From: Chryseobacterium indologenes
GTDB lineage: Bacteria; Bacteroidota; Bacteroidia; Flavobacteriales; Weeksellaceae
Length of the DNA stretch: 64,000 nt
Assembly (NCBI GenBank): GCA_002439165.1
Contig: DJTE01000032.1
Coordinates: 69,290-133,289, forward strand
Direction of reading: 5' to 3'
Numbering within the stretch: the stretch's first letter is position 1; every line of letters begins with the position of its first letter. The notes under the pieces were generated by a model that ran no database searches, had not been told where the DNA came from, and worked only from the letters and a program-made list of their open reading frames with translations. The translations under genes were made by a program, and so were the position numbers. This document shows, in pieces, positions 36,623 to 44,180 of this stretch.

Positions 36623-36765
36623 AAACATTCCCAAAGAGACTGATGAACATCTGAAAAAGAAGATTTTTGGTCTGATAGAAAAATATAAAACAAACTAACA
36701 GAAAAAAATAATCAATATTTTTGAAAATAAAACTCAAATAACAACCATTTTAAAATTTTAAAACC

Positions 36766-37173
36766 ATGAAAAAAGCAGTATTCATTTGTTCCCTTCTATT
36801 CGGTCTGTCTATGGCAAGTGCACAGACGATCGAATCGGGAAGCCACAGTACAACAGGGTATATCAAAAGTGACGGTACCATAGAAAACAGCAGCCATTCA
36901 ACGGTAGGCTACATTAAAAGTGACGGTACCATTGAAAACAGAAGCCACGGCACCATCGGCTACATCAAAAGTGACGGTACCATAGAAAACAGCAGCCATT
37001 CTACCGTAGGTTACGTTAAAAAAGACGGTACCGTAGAGAACAGAAGCCACGGTACCATTGGCTACATCAAAGATGACGGAACCGTAGAAAACAGCAGCCA
37101 CGGCACCATTGGCTATGCCAGAGGGGTAAAAAAAGAATGGGCTGCGGTAGTGTATTTCTTTTTTAAGCTATAA
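36766..37173 (+). CDS. Secreted repeat protein of 16-residue units
   Basis: 135 residues. Signal peptide MKKAVFICSLLFGLSMASAQ, then six near-identical 16-residue units of the form SH(S/G)T(V/I)GYIKSDGTIEN, and a short tail ending VVYFFFKL. At DNA level the units are 48 bp. Units of this kind are known from Bacteroidota as small closed beta structures (annotated as 5-fold beta-flower proteins). The unit boundaries could let copy number vary. It is followed by a terminator at 37232. Confidence 0.75.
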   Translation: MKKAVFICSLLFGLSMASAQTIESGSHSTTGYIKSDGTIENSSHSTVGYIKSDGTIENRSHGTIGYIKSDGTIENSSHSTVGYVKKDGTVENRSHGTIGYIKDDGTVENSSHGTIGYARGVKKEWAAVVYFFFKL

Positions 37174-37212
37174 TCATCTGCCATGCTGCGAAGCGGAAAC
37201 TGTCCGTAGAAG

Positions 37213-37398
37213 CTACATACTAAAATGAAATCCCGGATTGCATGATCCGGGTCTTTTCTGATAGGTTTCATCATCCCTTATTCTTCGAACTGTCTTTTCA
37301 TCGATATTATGATCTACTGCAAATTTGCTGTTATTGTTCAAAGGAATAACCCATTCATCCCTTATAAATTCAACAATCTTTCTATTTGCTTCTGTCAT
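37213..37398 (-). pseudogene. Truncated HTH-type regulator remnant
   Basis: 61 residues. The first 45 (MTEANRKIVEFIRDEW, then SKFAVDHNIDEKTVRRIRDD) match the small Bacteroidota HTH family whose members go on with Y.IP..TL.KIC..R. Here the sequence instead runs into the terminator hairpin of the neighbouring gene (residues about 48-58). It therefore looks like a gene cut by a rearrangement. It might still express a short protein. Confidence 0.5.
37232..37258 (+). terminator. Terminator after the 16-residue repeat protein
   Basis: Arms CCCGGAT and ATCCGGG around TGCATG, followed by TCTTTTCT. It lies 59 bp past the stop at 37173 and overlaps the 3' part of the minus-strand HTH remnant. Confidence 0.75.
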
Positions 37399-37480
37399 GG
37401 AAGCAAATAAATTACTTATTCTTAAAAAAAAGTCGGACTCAAATCCGAATTTATCGAAATTTTTCCTCTATTTGTAAAAT

Positions 37481-37680
37481 AAGCTATAATAAAGTAGCTT
37501 TGCGATACTTCAAAGAACAATAGAAGCTATTGCTTAGAATCTCAATCTGAAAGCTGGTAATTTTTAACGTACGAGAGGATAGGCAGGAAGCTCACGACCT
37601 AGGCGTGGGCTCTCTTATCTGTACGTAAGGTATACCAGTACCTCAGATTAGATATTGTAGAGTCTCATGCCGTTTTTATT
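37481..37680 (+). ncRNA. Candidate structured RNA with a three-way junction
   Basis: No gene fits this stretch, yet it holds nested perfect inverted repeats. A hairpin AAGCTA/TAGCTT lies at 37481-37500 and another, CAATAG/CTATTG, at 37518-37532. An outer stem AATCTGA (37544) / TCAGATT (37643) encloses the stem ACGTAC (37567) / GTACGT (37621), which extends into GCTCACG (37590) / CGTGGGC (37604), and a small hairpin GGTA/TACC (37629-37642). A CCGTTTTTATTT run follows near 37670 and could end transcription. Several stems at this density are unlikely by chance. The strand is assumed from the T-run. It does not look like tRNA or tmRNA. A comparison with Bacteroidota RNA motifs such as Flavo-1 is the obvious test. 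Confidence 0.45.
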
Positions 37681-37802
37681 TCCATGTTGTTCAGTTTTCT
37701 GCAATCATCTTTTCTGAGCCGCTTTCGTACCTTATTCTGGAAAGAAGAGAGCAGAAGGCTATAAAAGCACACGAAGAAGTGGTGCGGTAGCGTGGACCTG
37801 AT

Positions 37803-37923
37803 CCGGCAGCCAGGGAGTAAAATATTTGATTTCTGAAATCAGCTGATCTGAGTCTCCTGACTTTGAGCTAGCCCAATAAAGAATAATTTTAAAGTATGCT
37901 CCGAAGTCTCCTGACTTCGGAGC
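37803..37923. repeat. Composite dispersed repeat, copy Y
   Basis: Runs as block C (CAGCCAGGGAGTAAAATATT to CAGCTGATCTGA), block A (GTCTCCTGACTTTGAGCTAG to TATGCTCC), then the palindrome block B. The same three blocks occur at 40394-40520 in the order A-B-C, and A-B at 38715. This circular permutation fits a unit once arranged in tandem. Confidence 0.6.
37899..37922. repeat. Palindromic dispersed repeat, copy 2
   Basis: Arms CTCCGAAGTC / GACTTCGGAG with loop TCCT, the inverse of the AGGA loop at 12436. It forms the right end of composite repeat Y. Confidence 0.8.
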
Positions 37924-38100
37924 TGGGAGAACTCCCAGGAAAGGATTCGCGCGGTAGCGGGCATTCGCACTTATATATTAAACATACGCATTTATAAACC
38001 CAATATTAGCAGCTATAAAGTTTAATTTGCTTTGCCTGTTGAGCTATTCTAATTTTAATAAAAACTATAAATTATTACAATTTCTAAAATTTTATTTATT

Positions 38101-38595
38101 ATGAAAAAAAACATTACATTTTTCTTGGCCATTTTATTTACATTGGCATCAGGAACCAAAGTTTTTGCACAAACCTCTTTCAGTATTAAGTACCAGGCAG
38201 AAGGATCTACTCCCAAACCATCTATAAAGGTAACAGCAGAATACGACATTACTACGTGTTATTTATCATCACCACCTAGTTCCTGCGTCTCAGGCCCTTT
38301 GCAGTCTATGAGCAAGTATATTAATAATGGACAAACAAGCTTATATGTCAGTACTTCTCCTAACCCTCTCGAATCATATAATATTCATAAGCTGACAGTA
38401 GCATGGGGTGTTGTTGATCCTATTAATCATCTTGTTTATGAAAGAAAATATATTTTTAATCAAGAGCAGATTTCAGATCTGAGTATTACAGGTGAACTGT
38501 CTGTTAATGTGGGGAATGATATAATTCGTTTAAAACGTCCTACTAACATTAGTACTAATGTTGTTTATACCGTTGTATTGAATAAAAATCCTTAA
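38101..38595 (+). CDS. Small secreted protein of unknown function
   Basis: 164 residues with a signal peptide (MKKNITFFLAILFTLASGTK, then VFAQ). The mature part looks beta-rich (TSFSIKYQAEGSTPKPSIKV, then TAEYDITTCY) and has two Cys close together (TCYLSSPPSSC) that could form a disulfide. It lies between the candidate structured RNA/repeat region and a terminator at 38621. Not recognised. Confidence 0.65.
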   Translation: MKKNITFFLAILFTLASGTKVFAQTSFSIKYQAEGSTPKPSIKVTAEYDITTCYLSSPPSSCVSGPLQSMSKYINNGQTSLYVSTSPNPLESYNIHKLTVAWGVVDPINHLVYERKYIFNQEQISDLSITGELSVNVGNDIIRLKRPTNISTNVVYTVVLNKNP

Positions 38596-38620
38596 GCTAA
38601 AATATTATTTTCCAAAAACA

Positions 38621-38651
38621 AAAAAGTCTCACATTTATGTTGAGGCTTTTT
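38621..38651 (+). terminator. Terminator after the gene at 38101
   Basis: Arms AAAAAGTCTCA and TGAGGCTTTTT (one G-T pair) around a 9-base loop, 26 bp past the stop. It ends in its own T-run. Confidence 0.75.
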
Positions 38652-38714
38652 ACATCATTTTCATTGGTGGCAGGTGAGCGTTCTTTGGTATCAGACAGAT
38701 CTCTCACAGGGCAA

Positions 38715-38810
38715 AGTCTTCTGATTCTGGATCAATACAATCAACAGATTTTGTAATATACACTCCAAAGTCAGGAGACTTCGGAGAGCAGAGAGCAGAG
38801 AGCAGATGAC
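38715..38810. repeat. Composite dispersed repeat, copy Z, with GAGAGCA triplet
   Basis: Block A (TCTTCTGATTCTGG to TTTTGTAATATACACTCC) leads into the palindrome CTCCAAAGTC / GACTTCGGAG at 38763-38786. The single GAGAGCA that follows copy 1 at 12436 is here repeated three times in tandem (38784-38804). Confidence 0.6.
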
Positions 38811-38834
38811 GTATTGGCTCATTCACATGAGGAC

Positions 38835-39515
38835 TTATGGGTCGATATAAAATTCTATATCTGTTTCTTCAAATACAATTCCTGTGAGCTTTTCTTCTTC
38901 TGTTTTCTGTTTTAATTTTTCGGATATTAAAGTCATTCCAAAAGGAAATTTTACAAAATCTGATCTATAATTTAAGACGACCTTTGTGGGTATGAGTGCA
39001 TAGCCAAACCCTTTTTCATCCCATATCTGAGAAGACTTTAAAACATAATCTCCGTTTGAAGATACCTCTACAATATCTCCTCCCGATCTAAGTGCCGGGG
39101 AAAGCCTGTCTGCGATAAAAGTTGACTTCGGAAAACTGACAATATCAATGTTTTCGATTATACTGAGAATAAAATAAGGGTACTTTTCGTTCCTGAAAGT
39201 GACTACTGATTCCAGAAAAATAATGTGATGAAAGATAAAACTCTCAATTATTTTTTTGAATTTTCCACTTATCATATAATAACCTGAAAAGAAATTACTG
39301 CTCAGAATATCTGTTACTTTTGCTTTTTCATCAGCTTTGAATTTTGTGAAATCCATAGAAGAATCTATATGGTTTAATCCTATATAGGAATAATTTTTAG
39401 TTCTTTCCGGACTGTTATTCTCAGGGTCAATAAAATTAATAATCTGGGACTCTCTGGTCCCGGTTATTTTCTTATCAACCGAGTAATTCATTTTATAATA
39501 ATTTACTTTTTCCAT
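38835..39515 (-). CDS. Imm11-like immunity protein
   Basis: 226 residues from the ATG at 39515, which matches the start of the paralogue at 27082 (ME/KKV..YK..YSVD). It carries KVTDILSSNFFSGYYMIS, IVSFPKSTFIADRLSPAL and MTLISEKLKQKTEEEKLTG, the three signature parts of the family. The first gene of the minus-strand half of the island to be read next to a second member (39665). A 27082-38835 pair and a 23197-39665 pair can be told apart by their N-termini. Confidence 0.6.
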   Translation of the reverse strand: MEKVNYYKMNYSVDKKITGTRESQIINFIDPENNSPERTKNYSYIGLNHIDSSMDFTKFKADEKAKVTDILSSNFFSGYYMISGKFKKIIESFIFHHIIFLESVVTFRNEKYPYFILSIIENIDIVSFPKSTFIADRLSPALRSGGDIVEVSSNGDYVLKSSQIWDEKGFGYALIPTKVVLNYRSDFVKFPFGMTLISEKLKQKTEEEKLTGIVFEETDIEFYIDP

Positions 39516-39664
39516 ATTGATCATTAAAAAAAATTAACTGATTGATTTACAGGGGATTTTTAGATTTTAAGTCAGCTTCAGGAATTCTTCTCTGCTGGTG
39601 AAAACGTCTCGCTTGTCTCTAAAAAACTACGGGCAAATGAGGCAGAGGTCCGCATCAGTCTGAT

Positions 39665-40330
39665 TTATGACTGTTCAAAAACAACTTCAGTATCTAACTG
39701 CCTGAACAGAAAACCAGTTAAATGGCTTTCTTCAATAGCATTTTTAACTTTTTCATTGCAGATTAAGCCAATACCAAAAGCAGGGGTAATATCGAAATAT
39801 TCTTTCAGCTTTAATGTTTTAAGAACAATATCCCATCCTTCTTTCTCTGCATCCAGCTTTCTACCCTTCATTTTATAATCCTCAAAATCCTCAATCGGAA
39901 TTATTTCACCGTATAGCTTTTCAATAGTTTGATACTCAATAAATACAGATGCTTTCCAGTCTATTTTACTTTTGCCGCCTATTTCATACCACAGGAAATT
40001 GTAGCTGTGCTTTTTATCCTGTTCGTAAATGGAAACCGGATAAATAGTGCCGTTAATCCTAAAAGAGTCAAAAACAGATTTTGCTCTTTCGCTGATGAAA
40101 ATTCCGGAAGTAATGTTTACAAAGTTATTGGTGACAATATCTGTGAGTTTGGTACCTTTCTGAAAAAGAAAATTATTCAGATCCGGGATATCATCTTCAG
40201 ATTTCCATTCACGTATTATTCCCCATTGTGAAGCCCTTGCTTCATGAAAATTAATTTTTAAACCTTTTACCTGAGGGTATTTACCTGTTACCGGCAAATC
40301 TGCATTGATGATAATCTCGAAATATTTCAT
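39665..40330 (-). CDS. Imm11-like immunity protein
   Basis: 221 residues starting MKYFEIIINADLPVTGKYPQ. Family parts are TKLTDIVTNNFVNITSGIFI (then SERAK), YNFLWYEIGGKSKIDWKASV and GIGLICNEKVKNAIEESHLTG. It ends FRQLDTEVVFEQS. No signal peptide. It is separated from the member at 38835 by about 150 bp, suggesting tandem gene capture or duplication followed by strong divergence. Confidence 0.6.
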   Translation of the reverse strand: MKYFEIIINADLPVTGKYPQVKGLKINFHEARASQWGIIREWKSEDDIPDLNNFLFQKGTKLTDIVTNNFVNITSGIFISERAKSVFDSFRINGTIYPVSIYEQDKKHSYNFLWYEIGGKSKIDWKASVFIEYQTIEKLYGEIIPIEDFEDYKMKGRKLDAEKEGWDIVLKTLKLKEYFDITPAFGIGLICNEKVKNAIEESHLTGFLFRQLDTEVVFEQS

Positions 40331-40393
40331 AAGTTATTTGTTTTTATGTATTTATACATCTGCTTGCTGCTTATAGGTCTTCGCTGCGCAAAA

Positions 40394-40520
40394 TCTCCTG
40401 ACTTTGGGCCAATATACTCAACTAATTTTGTAATGTATGCTCCCAGGTAAGGAGACTTCGGAGGGCAGAATCTGACAGCCGGGGCATAAAATATTAGACT
40501 TCCGAAATCAGCTGATCTGA
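40394..40520. repeat. Composite dispersed repeat, copy X
   Basis: Blocks A (TCTCCTGACTTTGGGCCAAT to TATGCTCC), B (degenerate palindrome 40440-40463, with CAGGTAAGGAGACTTCGGAG) and C (ACAGCCGGGGCATAAAATAT to CAGCTGATCTGA). Its right end supplies the last codons and stop of the gene at 40508. Confidence 0.6.
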
Positions 40521-40945
40521 TCTAGAATATTTTTAGGTATATAATCTGTTGGATTTCCATACTTTCCCGTCCAGGTTTTGTCCGGCAGGTAGGTTTCTAT
40601 GTCAATATCGTGGAATGTACTGATGTATTCTTTTGTATCAAAATCTATAAAAAATGTAATTCCTGAATATTCTTTTCTGAAATTTTCAATGATATTTTTT
40701 ACTTCTGATATTGAAATTTGATCTTCTGAAATGGACATGAAAAAGGAGTGTATTTGGTCATCATTTACATTGAATGCCCCGTTTCTGAAATTCTGACGGG
40801 TAGTATCCTCTAATATAGACGGGCTGTATTTTGCATAATTCAGAATCCACCATGCTATTGGCATGATATATAAACGATATTTCTTCTGATGTCTGATGCA
40901 TCCCGGTATATAATTTTCATCTAATCTTTGTTGTATGCTTTTCAT
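40508..40945 (-). CDS. Unrecognised small protein, 3' end inside a repeat
   Basis: 145 residues starting MKSIQQRLDENYIPGCIRHQ, mostly helical with an aromatic-rich part (YRLYIMPIAWWILNYAKYS) and an acidic strand region ITFFIDFDTKEYISTFHDID. The last residues (DQIS and stop) are encoded by block C of the dispersed repeat, so the original C-terminus may have been replaced. No signal peptide. Immunity-like context. Confidence 0.55.
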   Translation of the reverse strand: MKSIQQRLDENYIPGCIRHQKKYRLYIMPIAWWILNYAKYSPSILEDTTRQNFRNGAFNVNDDQIHSFFMSISEDQISISEVKNIIENFRKEYSGITFFIDFDTKEYISTFHDIDIETYLPDKTWTGKYGNPTDYIPKNILDQIS

Positions 40946-40999
40946 AGAATTTAACTGCTGACTGTTCAGTTTTATAATTTCCTTTATTGCCTGTCCTTA

Positions 41000-41443
41000 C
41001 TAATACTTAAATTTTGGAAAACTTAATAAAAATTTTTGAGTATCTTCCATCAGCTGGTCATCATTCCCTGAAATAAATGGCAGGAAATAAGCCTGTAAAA
41101 TGATCATTGTATTTCGTATGGCTGTTTTCATGTCTTCTTCATTAGGCCAGACACTTAACCGTTTTGCCAGGTGCAGATGAGAGATTTTCAGATTTCTGGC
41201 CCCTAATGCAACAGCAATATTGATTCTTATCTCTTCATTTTTATATGAAGTGAAATCTAAATCTGTCGCACCAAGACCATCATCTGACAACAGCAATGTA
41301 CATTGAGGGAAAATAATCTCTGCAAAAAGATCAAGATCATCATCAATTATTGTGTAAGACATTGGCCATACAAATTCTTTCATGATTTCTTCTACCAATG
41401 AGGTACTGAAGAATCTTTCTATTTCAAATTCTTTTTCGTCCAT
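41000..41443 (-). CDS. Unrecognised small cytoplasmic protein
   Basis: 147 residues starting MDEKEFEIERFFSTSLVEEI. It has an acidic N-terminal helix, a strand-rich part (SYTIIDDDLDLFAEIIFPQC), and a C-terminal helix pair (MKTAIRNTMIILQAYFLPFI; EDTQKFLLSFPKFKY). No family recognised. It lies 54 bp after the next gene upstream and belongs to the minus-strand half of the immunity-like island. Confidence 0.6.
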   Translation of the reverse strand: MDEKEFEIERFFSTSLVEEIMKEFVWPMSYTIIDDDLDLFAEIIFPQCTLLLSDDGLGATDLDFTSYKNEEIRINIAVALGARNLKISHLHLAKRLSVWPNEEDMKTAIRNTMIILQAYFLPFISGNDDQLMEDTQKFLLSFPKFKY

Positions 41444-41488
41444 TTTGTGTAAATTATTAAAAATATTCTACTGCAAAGTCTCATTCAA

Positions 41489-41896
41489 TTATTTATAATA
41501 TTTTTTCCTTTCCTCAAAAGAAGTGTTCCATTGCGGGTGTTCTATCAGATACTCATGATCACGTATATCTTCATACTCCAGAGAATAGATAAAGCCTTTC
41601 TCATGCAGATACGCTGCAAATTCTTTCAGCTCTTTTTCTCCTTCTTCAAAAGAGCCTTTATAGGCCATGCTTAATAAATAATCTTCTTCTACATCTTCTA
41701 TCAGCATATCCGAGAGATAGATATAAATTTCCCAGTATTTATTTTCAATCGTTACATTGCCATACCCATCATCATGGAAATTGATCTTCTTTATATTTTT
41801 AAAATAAGGAACGATTAATTCTTCTATTTTTTTAAATGAGGTTCCCGGGATAGTGCCATTTAAAGTGAGACTGAATTCAAAATTGTTATTTTCCAT
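41489..41896 (-). CDS. Unrecognised small acidic protein
   Basis: 135 residues starting MENNNFEFSLTLNGTIPGTS. Strands in the first half (FHDDGYGNVTIENKYWEIYI) and charged helices in the second (FEEGEKELKEFAAYLHEKGF). The sequence ends EHPQWNTSFEERKKYYK. Size, charge and setting fit an immunity protein. No family recognised. Confidence 0.6.
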   Translation of the reverse strand: MENNNFEFSLTLNGTIPGTSFKKIEELIVPYFKNIKKINFHDDGYGNVTIENKYWEIYIYLSDMLIEDVEEDYLLSMAYKGSFEEGEKELKEFAAYLHEKGFIYSLEYEDIRDHEYLIEHPQWNTSFEERKKYYK

Positions 41897-41945
41897 ATTT
41901 TCTGATAATTATCTTTTAGTAATAAAATGAGCAGAAAACTGTTCT

Positions 41946-42572
41946 CTATTCATCTTTACTCCACGGTTTGTAATACCAGACCCCTTCTAAAAACAGCCTA
42001 TATCTGCCAAGCTGATATTCTCCATAGGAAAACAGGTAGATCATCTCATTTCTTATCAGATAATGAACTTCCAGTCCCTCTTCGGAAGTATATATTTCGT
42101 TATAAGTTTTGATCAGGTTGAATTTACTTTCTTCAATTATCTTATCAAAACTTTCGGCATCTATTTCTTTTTTTAGTGTTCTTAACGGGCTGTTGTAAAA
42201 ATCTGTTACGGTAACCTTTTGCTCGTCAACGTTAAAAATTTTATGCAGGCATTTTTCTTCATCTCCGTCAAATAGTTCCTGTTTGGTTTGATGAAAGTTA
42301 GCAATATTTTTATCATCTTCAGGAGGAAAAGGATACGATTCCAGTGGTAGAAATTCTTCTCTTTTCCCCGCCAAATAATTCTGAATCCTTCCCAGTTCGT
42401 AAGTGTACTCAAAAATTAACTGAAATGGAGTTTCTTTAAAGTCTATTGTTACGAAGAGAGAGCCATCCAGTATTTCACGGGTATATTCAATATGGGTATT
42501 ATTTTCTTTGTTGAACTTATAAGTAAACTGAATGACTCCTGCCAGAGCATACATTATTTTTTTTGCTTTCAT
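41946..42572 (-). CDS. Unrecognised protein, full-length form of the fragment at 32717
   Basis: 208 residues. The N-terminal 85 (MKAKKIMYALAGVIQFTYKF and FVTIDFKET onward) are duplicated at 32717. The remainder includes KVTVTDFYNSPLRTLKKEID and a C-terminal beta/aromatic part LEVHYLIRNEMIYLFSYGEY. No signal peptide. It starts 57 bp after the end of the 262-residue gene. Family not recognised. Confidence 0.65.
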   Translation of the reverse strand: MKAKKIMYALAGVIQFTYKFNKENNTHIEYTREILDGSLFVTIDFKETPFQLIFEYTYELGRIQNYLAGKREEFLPLESYPFPPEDDKNIANFHQTKQELFDGDEEKCLHKIFNVDEQKVTVTDFYNSPLRTLKKEIDAESFDKIIEESKFNLIKTYNEIYTSEEGLEVHYLIRNEMIYLFSYGEYQLGRYRLFLEGVWYYKPWSKDE

Positions 42573-42629
42573 TTTTTTATATTTTATCTGTTTCCATTGA
42601 TTTTACATATGGAAATATCCTGTGAGCTG

Positions 42630-43418
42630 TTAGTGAAAGTGCTGCATTTGCTCCTGAGAGTAGAAATTATCTGCAAAATCAAATAATTTATCGGTTAGGA
42701 TTTTCAGTCTGTCATGCTTTTCAAGGCTATGATGAATGCTTTTATATAAAGAGAGTAATTCATGAAATGTAGGGATATCTTCTTTTTCCATGAGGCTTAT
42801 TTTTTCCTGATTGATCAATTGAAAAACCTCCCAAAAGCTTTTCTTTAAAAGAGGGGTAACCGGGTATTTTTCAACAGGTGCTATCTTATCCGCCAAAAAT
42901 TGTTCAGGATGTTTTATAAGCCATGCACAATACAAATTATTCTCATTAAACACTAAAGATATATTTTCAGTTATTTGTAACTCAGTACATTGATTCTGAC
43001 TGTTTAAAAAAATATCTCCATACCCTAACAGGATGTTGCCGGAGGGTACACTGTACCTGTATTCAAACGGTTCCAGATCAAATGATAATGGGTGTACGAG
43101 TTTAGGAATACCCACTATCTTTTTTGCATTCGTTACCAGATCCAGTTTATGATGAGGTTCTTTTTCCAGTTCGCTGTAACCGAAGTAAACAGAGGTGAGC
43201 AAATGGTCATCGGCATTAAATCTGAATGTATCATTGTATTCTGTAAATAACCAACCTCTATCGCTTCCATTGGTGGTCAGTATTTCATGCTCTATTTCCT
43301 TAATGCTGTTAGAGGATGTCAGAAGAATTTCCACATCATAGATCAGCACTCTTGGAATGGCGGATAATTGCTGCCCGGCAATAATCTCTATATCAACATG
43401 GTCTGTGAGCTTATACAT
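42630..43418 (-). CDS. Unrecognised cytoplasmic protein
   Basis: 262 residues starting MYKLTDHVDIEIIAGQQLSA. A beta-rich first 170 residues (PRVLIYDVEILLTSSNSIKE, YSVPSGNILLGYGDIFL) are followed by a helical tail (KKSFWEVFQLINQEKISLME, then DKLFDFADNFYSQEQMQHFH). No signal peptide. It probably shares a transcript with the 208-residue gene downstream. Not recognised. Confidence 0.6.
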   Translation of the reverse strand: MYKLTDHVDIEIIAGQQLSAIPRVLIYDVEILLTSSNSIKEIEHEILTTNGSDRGWLFTEYNDTFRFNADDHLLTSVYFGYSELEKEPHHKLDLVTNAKKIVGIPKLVHPLSFDLEPFEYRYSVPSGNILLGYGDIFLNSQNQCTELQITENISLVFNENNLYCAWLIKHPEQFLADKIAPVEKYPVTPLLKKSFWEVFQLINQEKISLMEKEDIPTFHELLSLYKSIHHSLEKHDRLKILTDKLFDFADNFYSQEQMQHFH

Positions 43419-43446
43419 CAGTTTATTTTCTTAGAATGGAACGTTT

Positions 43447-43464
43447 CAAAGCCTTATGGCTTTG
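43447..43464. terminator. Short hairpin between two minus-strand genes
   Basis: Arms CAAAGCC and GGCTTTG around TTAT. It lies between the stop of the gene at 43496 and the start of the gene at 43418. The following T-run is stronger on the plus strand, so its role as a terminator for minus-strand transcription is weak. Confidence 0.4.
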
Positions 43465-43495
43465 GAGAATTGTTTTTTGTATTAATGATACAGGA

Positions 43496-43732
43496 TTATC
43501 TCCATGAATTCATGGTATAATCTGAAAAATTGACTTTCATATCCTGTATTCTTTCTTCAAGGGCTTTAATGCCGATAAGTAAGTATTTTTCCCGTTCAGA
43601 ATCGTTCAGTGTATATATAATATCAAATCCCGGGGTTGGAGTAGGAATTGGAACTGATAATTGGATAGTATCATTTTCCTCAAAAACATAATATTCCCAT
43701 TCTTTTTCTTCTAATAGTTTTCTTTTATTCAT
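43496..43732 (-). CDS. Unrecognised very small protein
   Basis: 78 residues starting MNKRKLLEEKEWEYYVFEEN, with a Pro-rich centre (VPIPTPTPGFDIIYTL) and a C-terminal helix YLLIGIKALEERIQDMKVNF. It is the gene nearest to the T6SS cargo block on the downstream side. Not recognised; context suggests immunity or accessory function. Confidence 0.5.
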   Translation of the reverse strand: MNKRKLLEEKEWEYYVFEENDTIQLSVPIPTPTPGFDIIYTLNDSEREKYLLIGIKALEERIQDMKVNFSDYTMNSWR

Positions 43733-44180
43733 GGATAAGTTTAAAAAATCAGATCAATTAAGTTTCCTGGTTATGGAGTTTAGTTGTTTCAAATATAATT
43801 AAATATCGCTATTAAAAAATAACTCTTTTAAATTGGAGAGGGGTTCATACTCCGGAAATTAAACCGTTTGTATGTAATAGCCTGGTATGGAGTGGGTTGT
43901 ATTCAGATGATTCAAAATGATATGCTGAATTTTAGAATGCTTTCCTATCTGTTTCCCAAATAAAATTGGATGCTGTTTTATAAATGCCACGGATGTACGA
44001 ATAAAAAGGATTCGTGCATCCGTGGCGATAAAAAATAGATATGTTCTCGAGGATTATGCAGATTACGCAGATTTTCCACAAACATCTACGCATCTGTGGG
44101 ATCTGTGGGGAATAATATATCCGTATATCTTATTGTTGATAGATTTACCTTACGTTTTCCGGTATATCAGCCTGCTTCCG
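43733..44180. other. Intergenic boundary between cargo block and immunity island
   Basis: About 450 bp without a gene. It holds a large hairpin (43987-44025) followed by short GCAGATTACGCAGATTTT-like and ATCTGTGGG sequence, a kind of intergenic repeat common in Flavobacteriia. The promoter for the minus-strand genes from 43732 should lie here. Confidence 0.5.
43987..44025. repeat. Large intergenic hairpin element
   Basis: Arms CCACGGATG-T-ACGAAT and ATTCGT-G-CATCCGTGG are nearly perfect around a 7-base loop. It is followed by AT-rich and ATCTG-rich sequence. The form suggests a non-autonomous dispersed element. Confidence 0.6.

Noticed and set aside
36838..37117. Regular 48-bp repeats that look like a CRISPR array
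   Set aside because: The repeats are in frame, encode 16-residue units after a signal peptide and have no unique spacers.
37544..37649. tRNA or tmRNA at the structured region
   Set aside because: There is no cloverleaf with a T-loop GTTC motif or CCA end, and no tag-peptide frame was seen.
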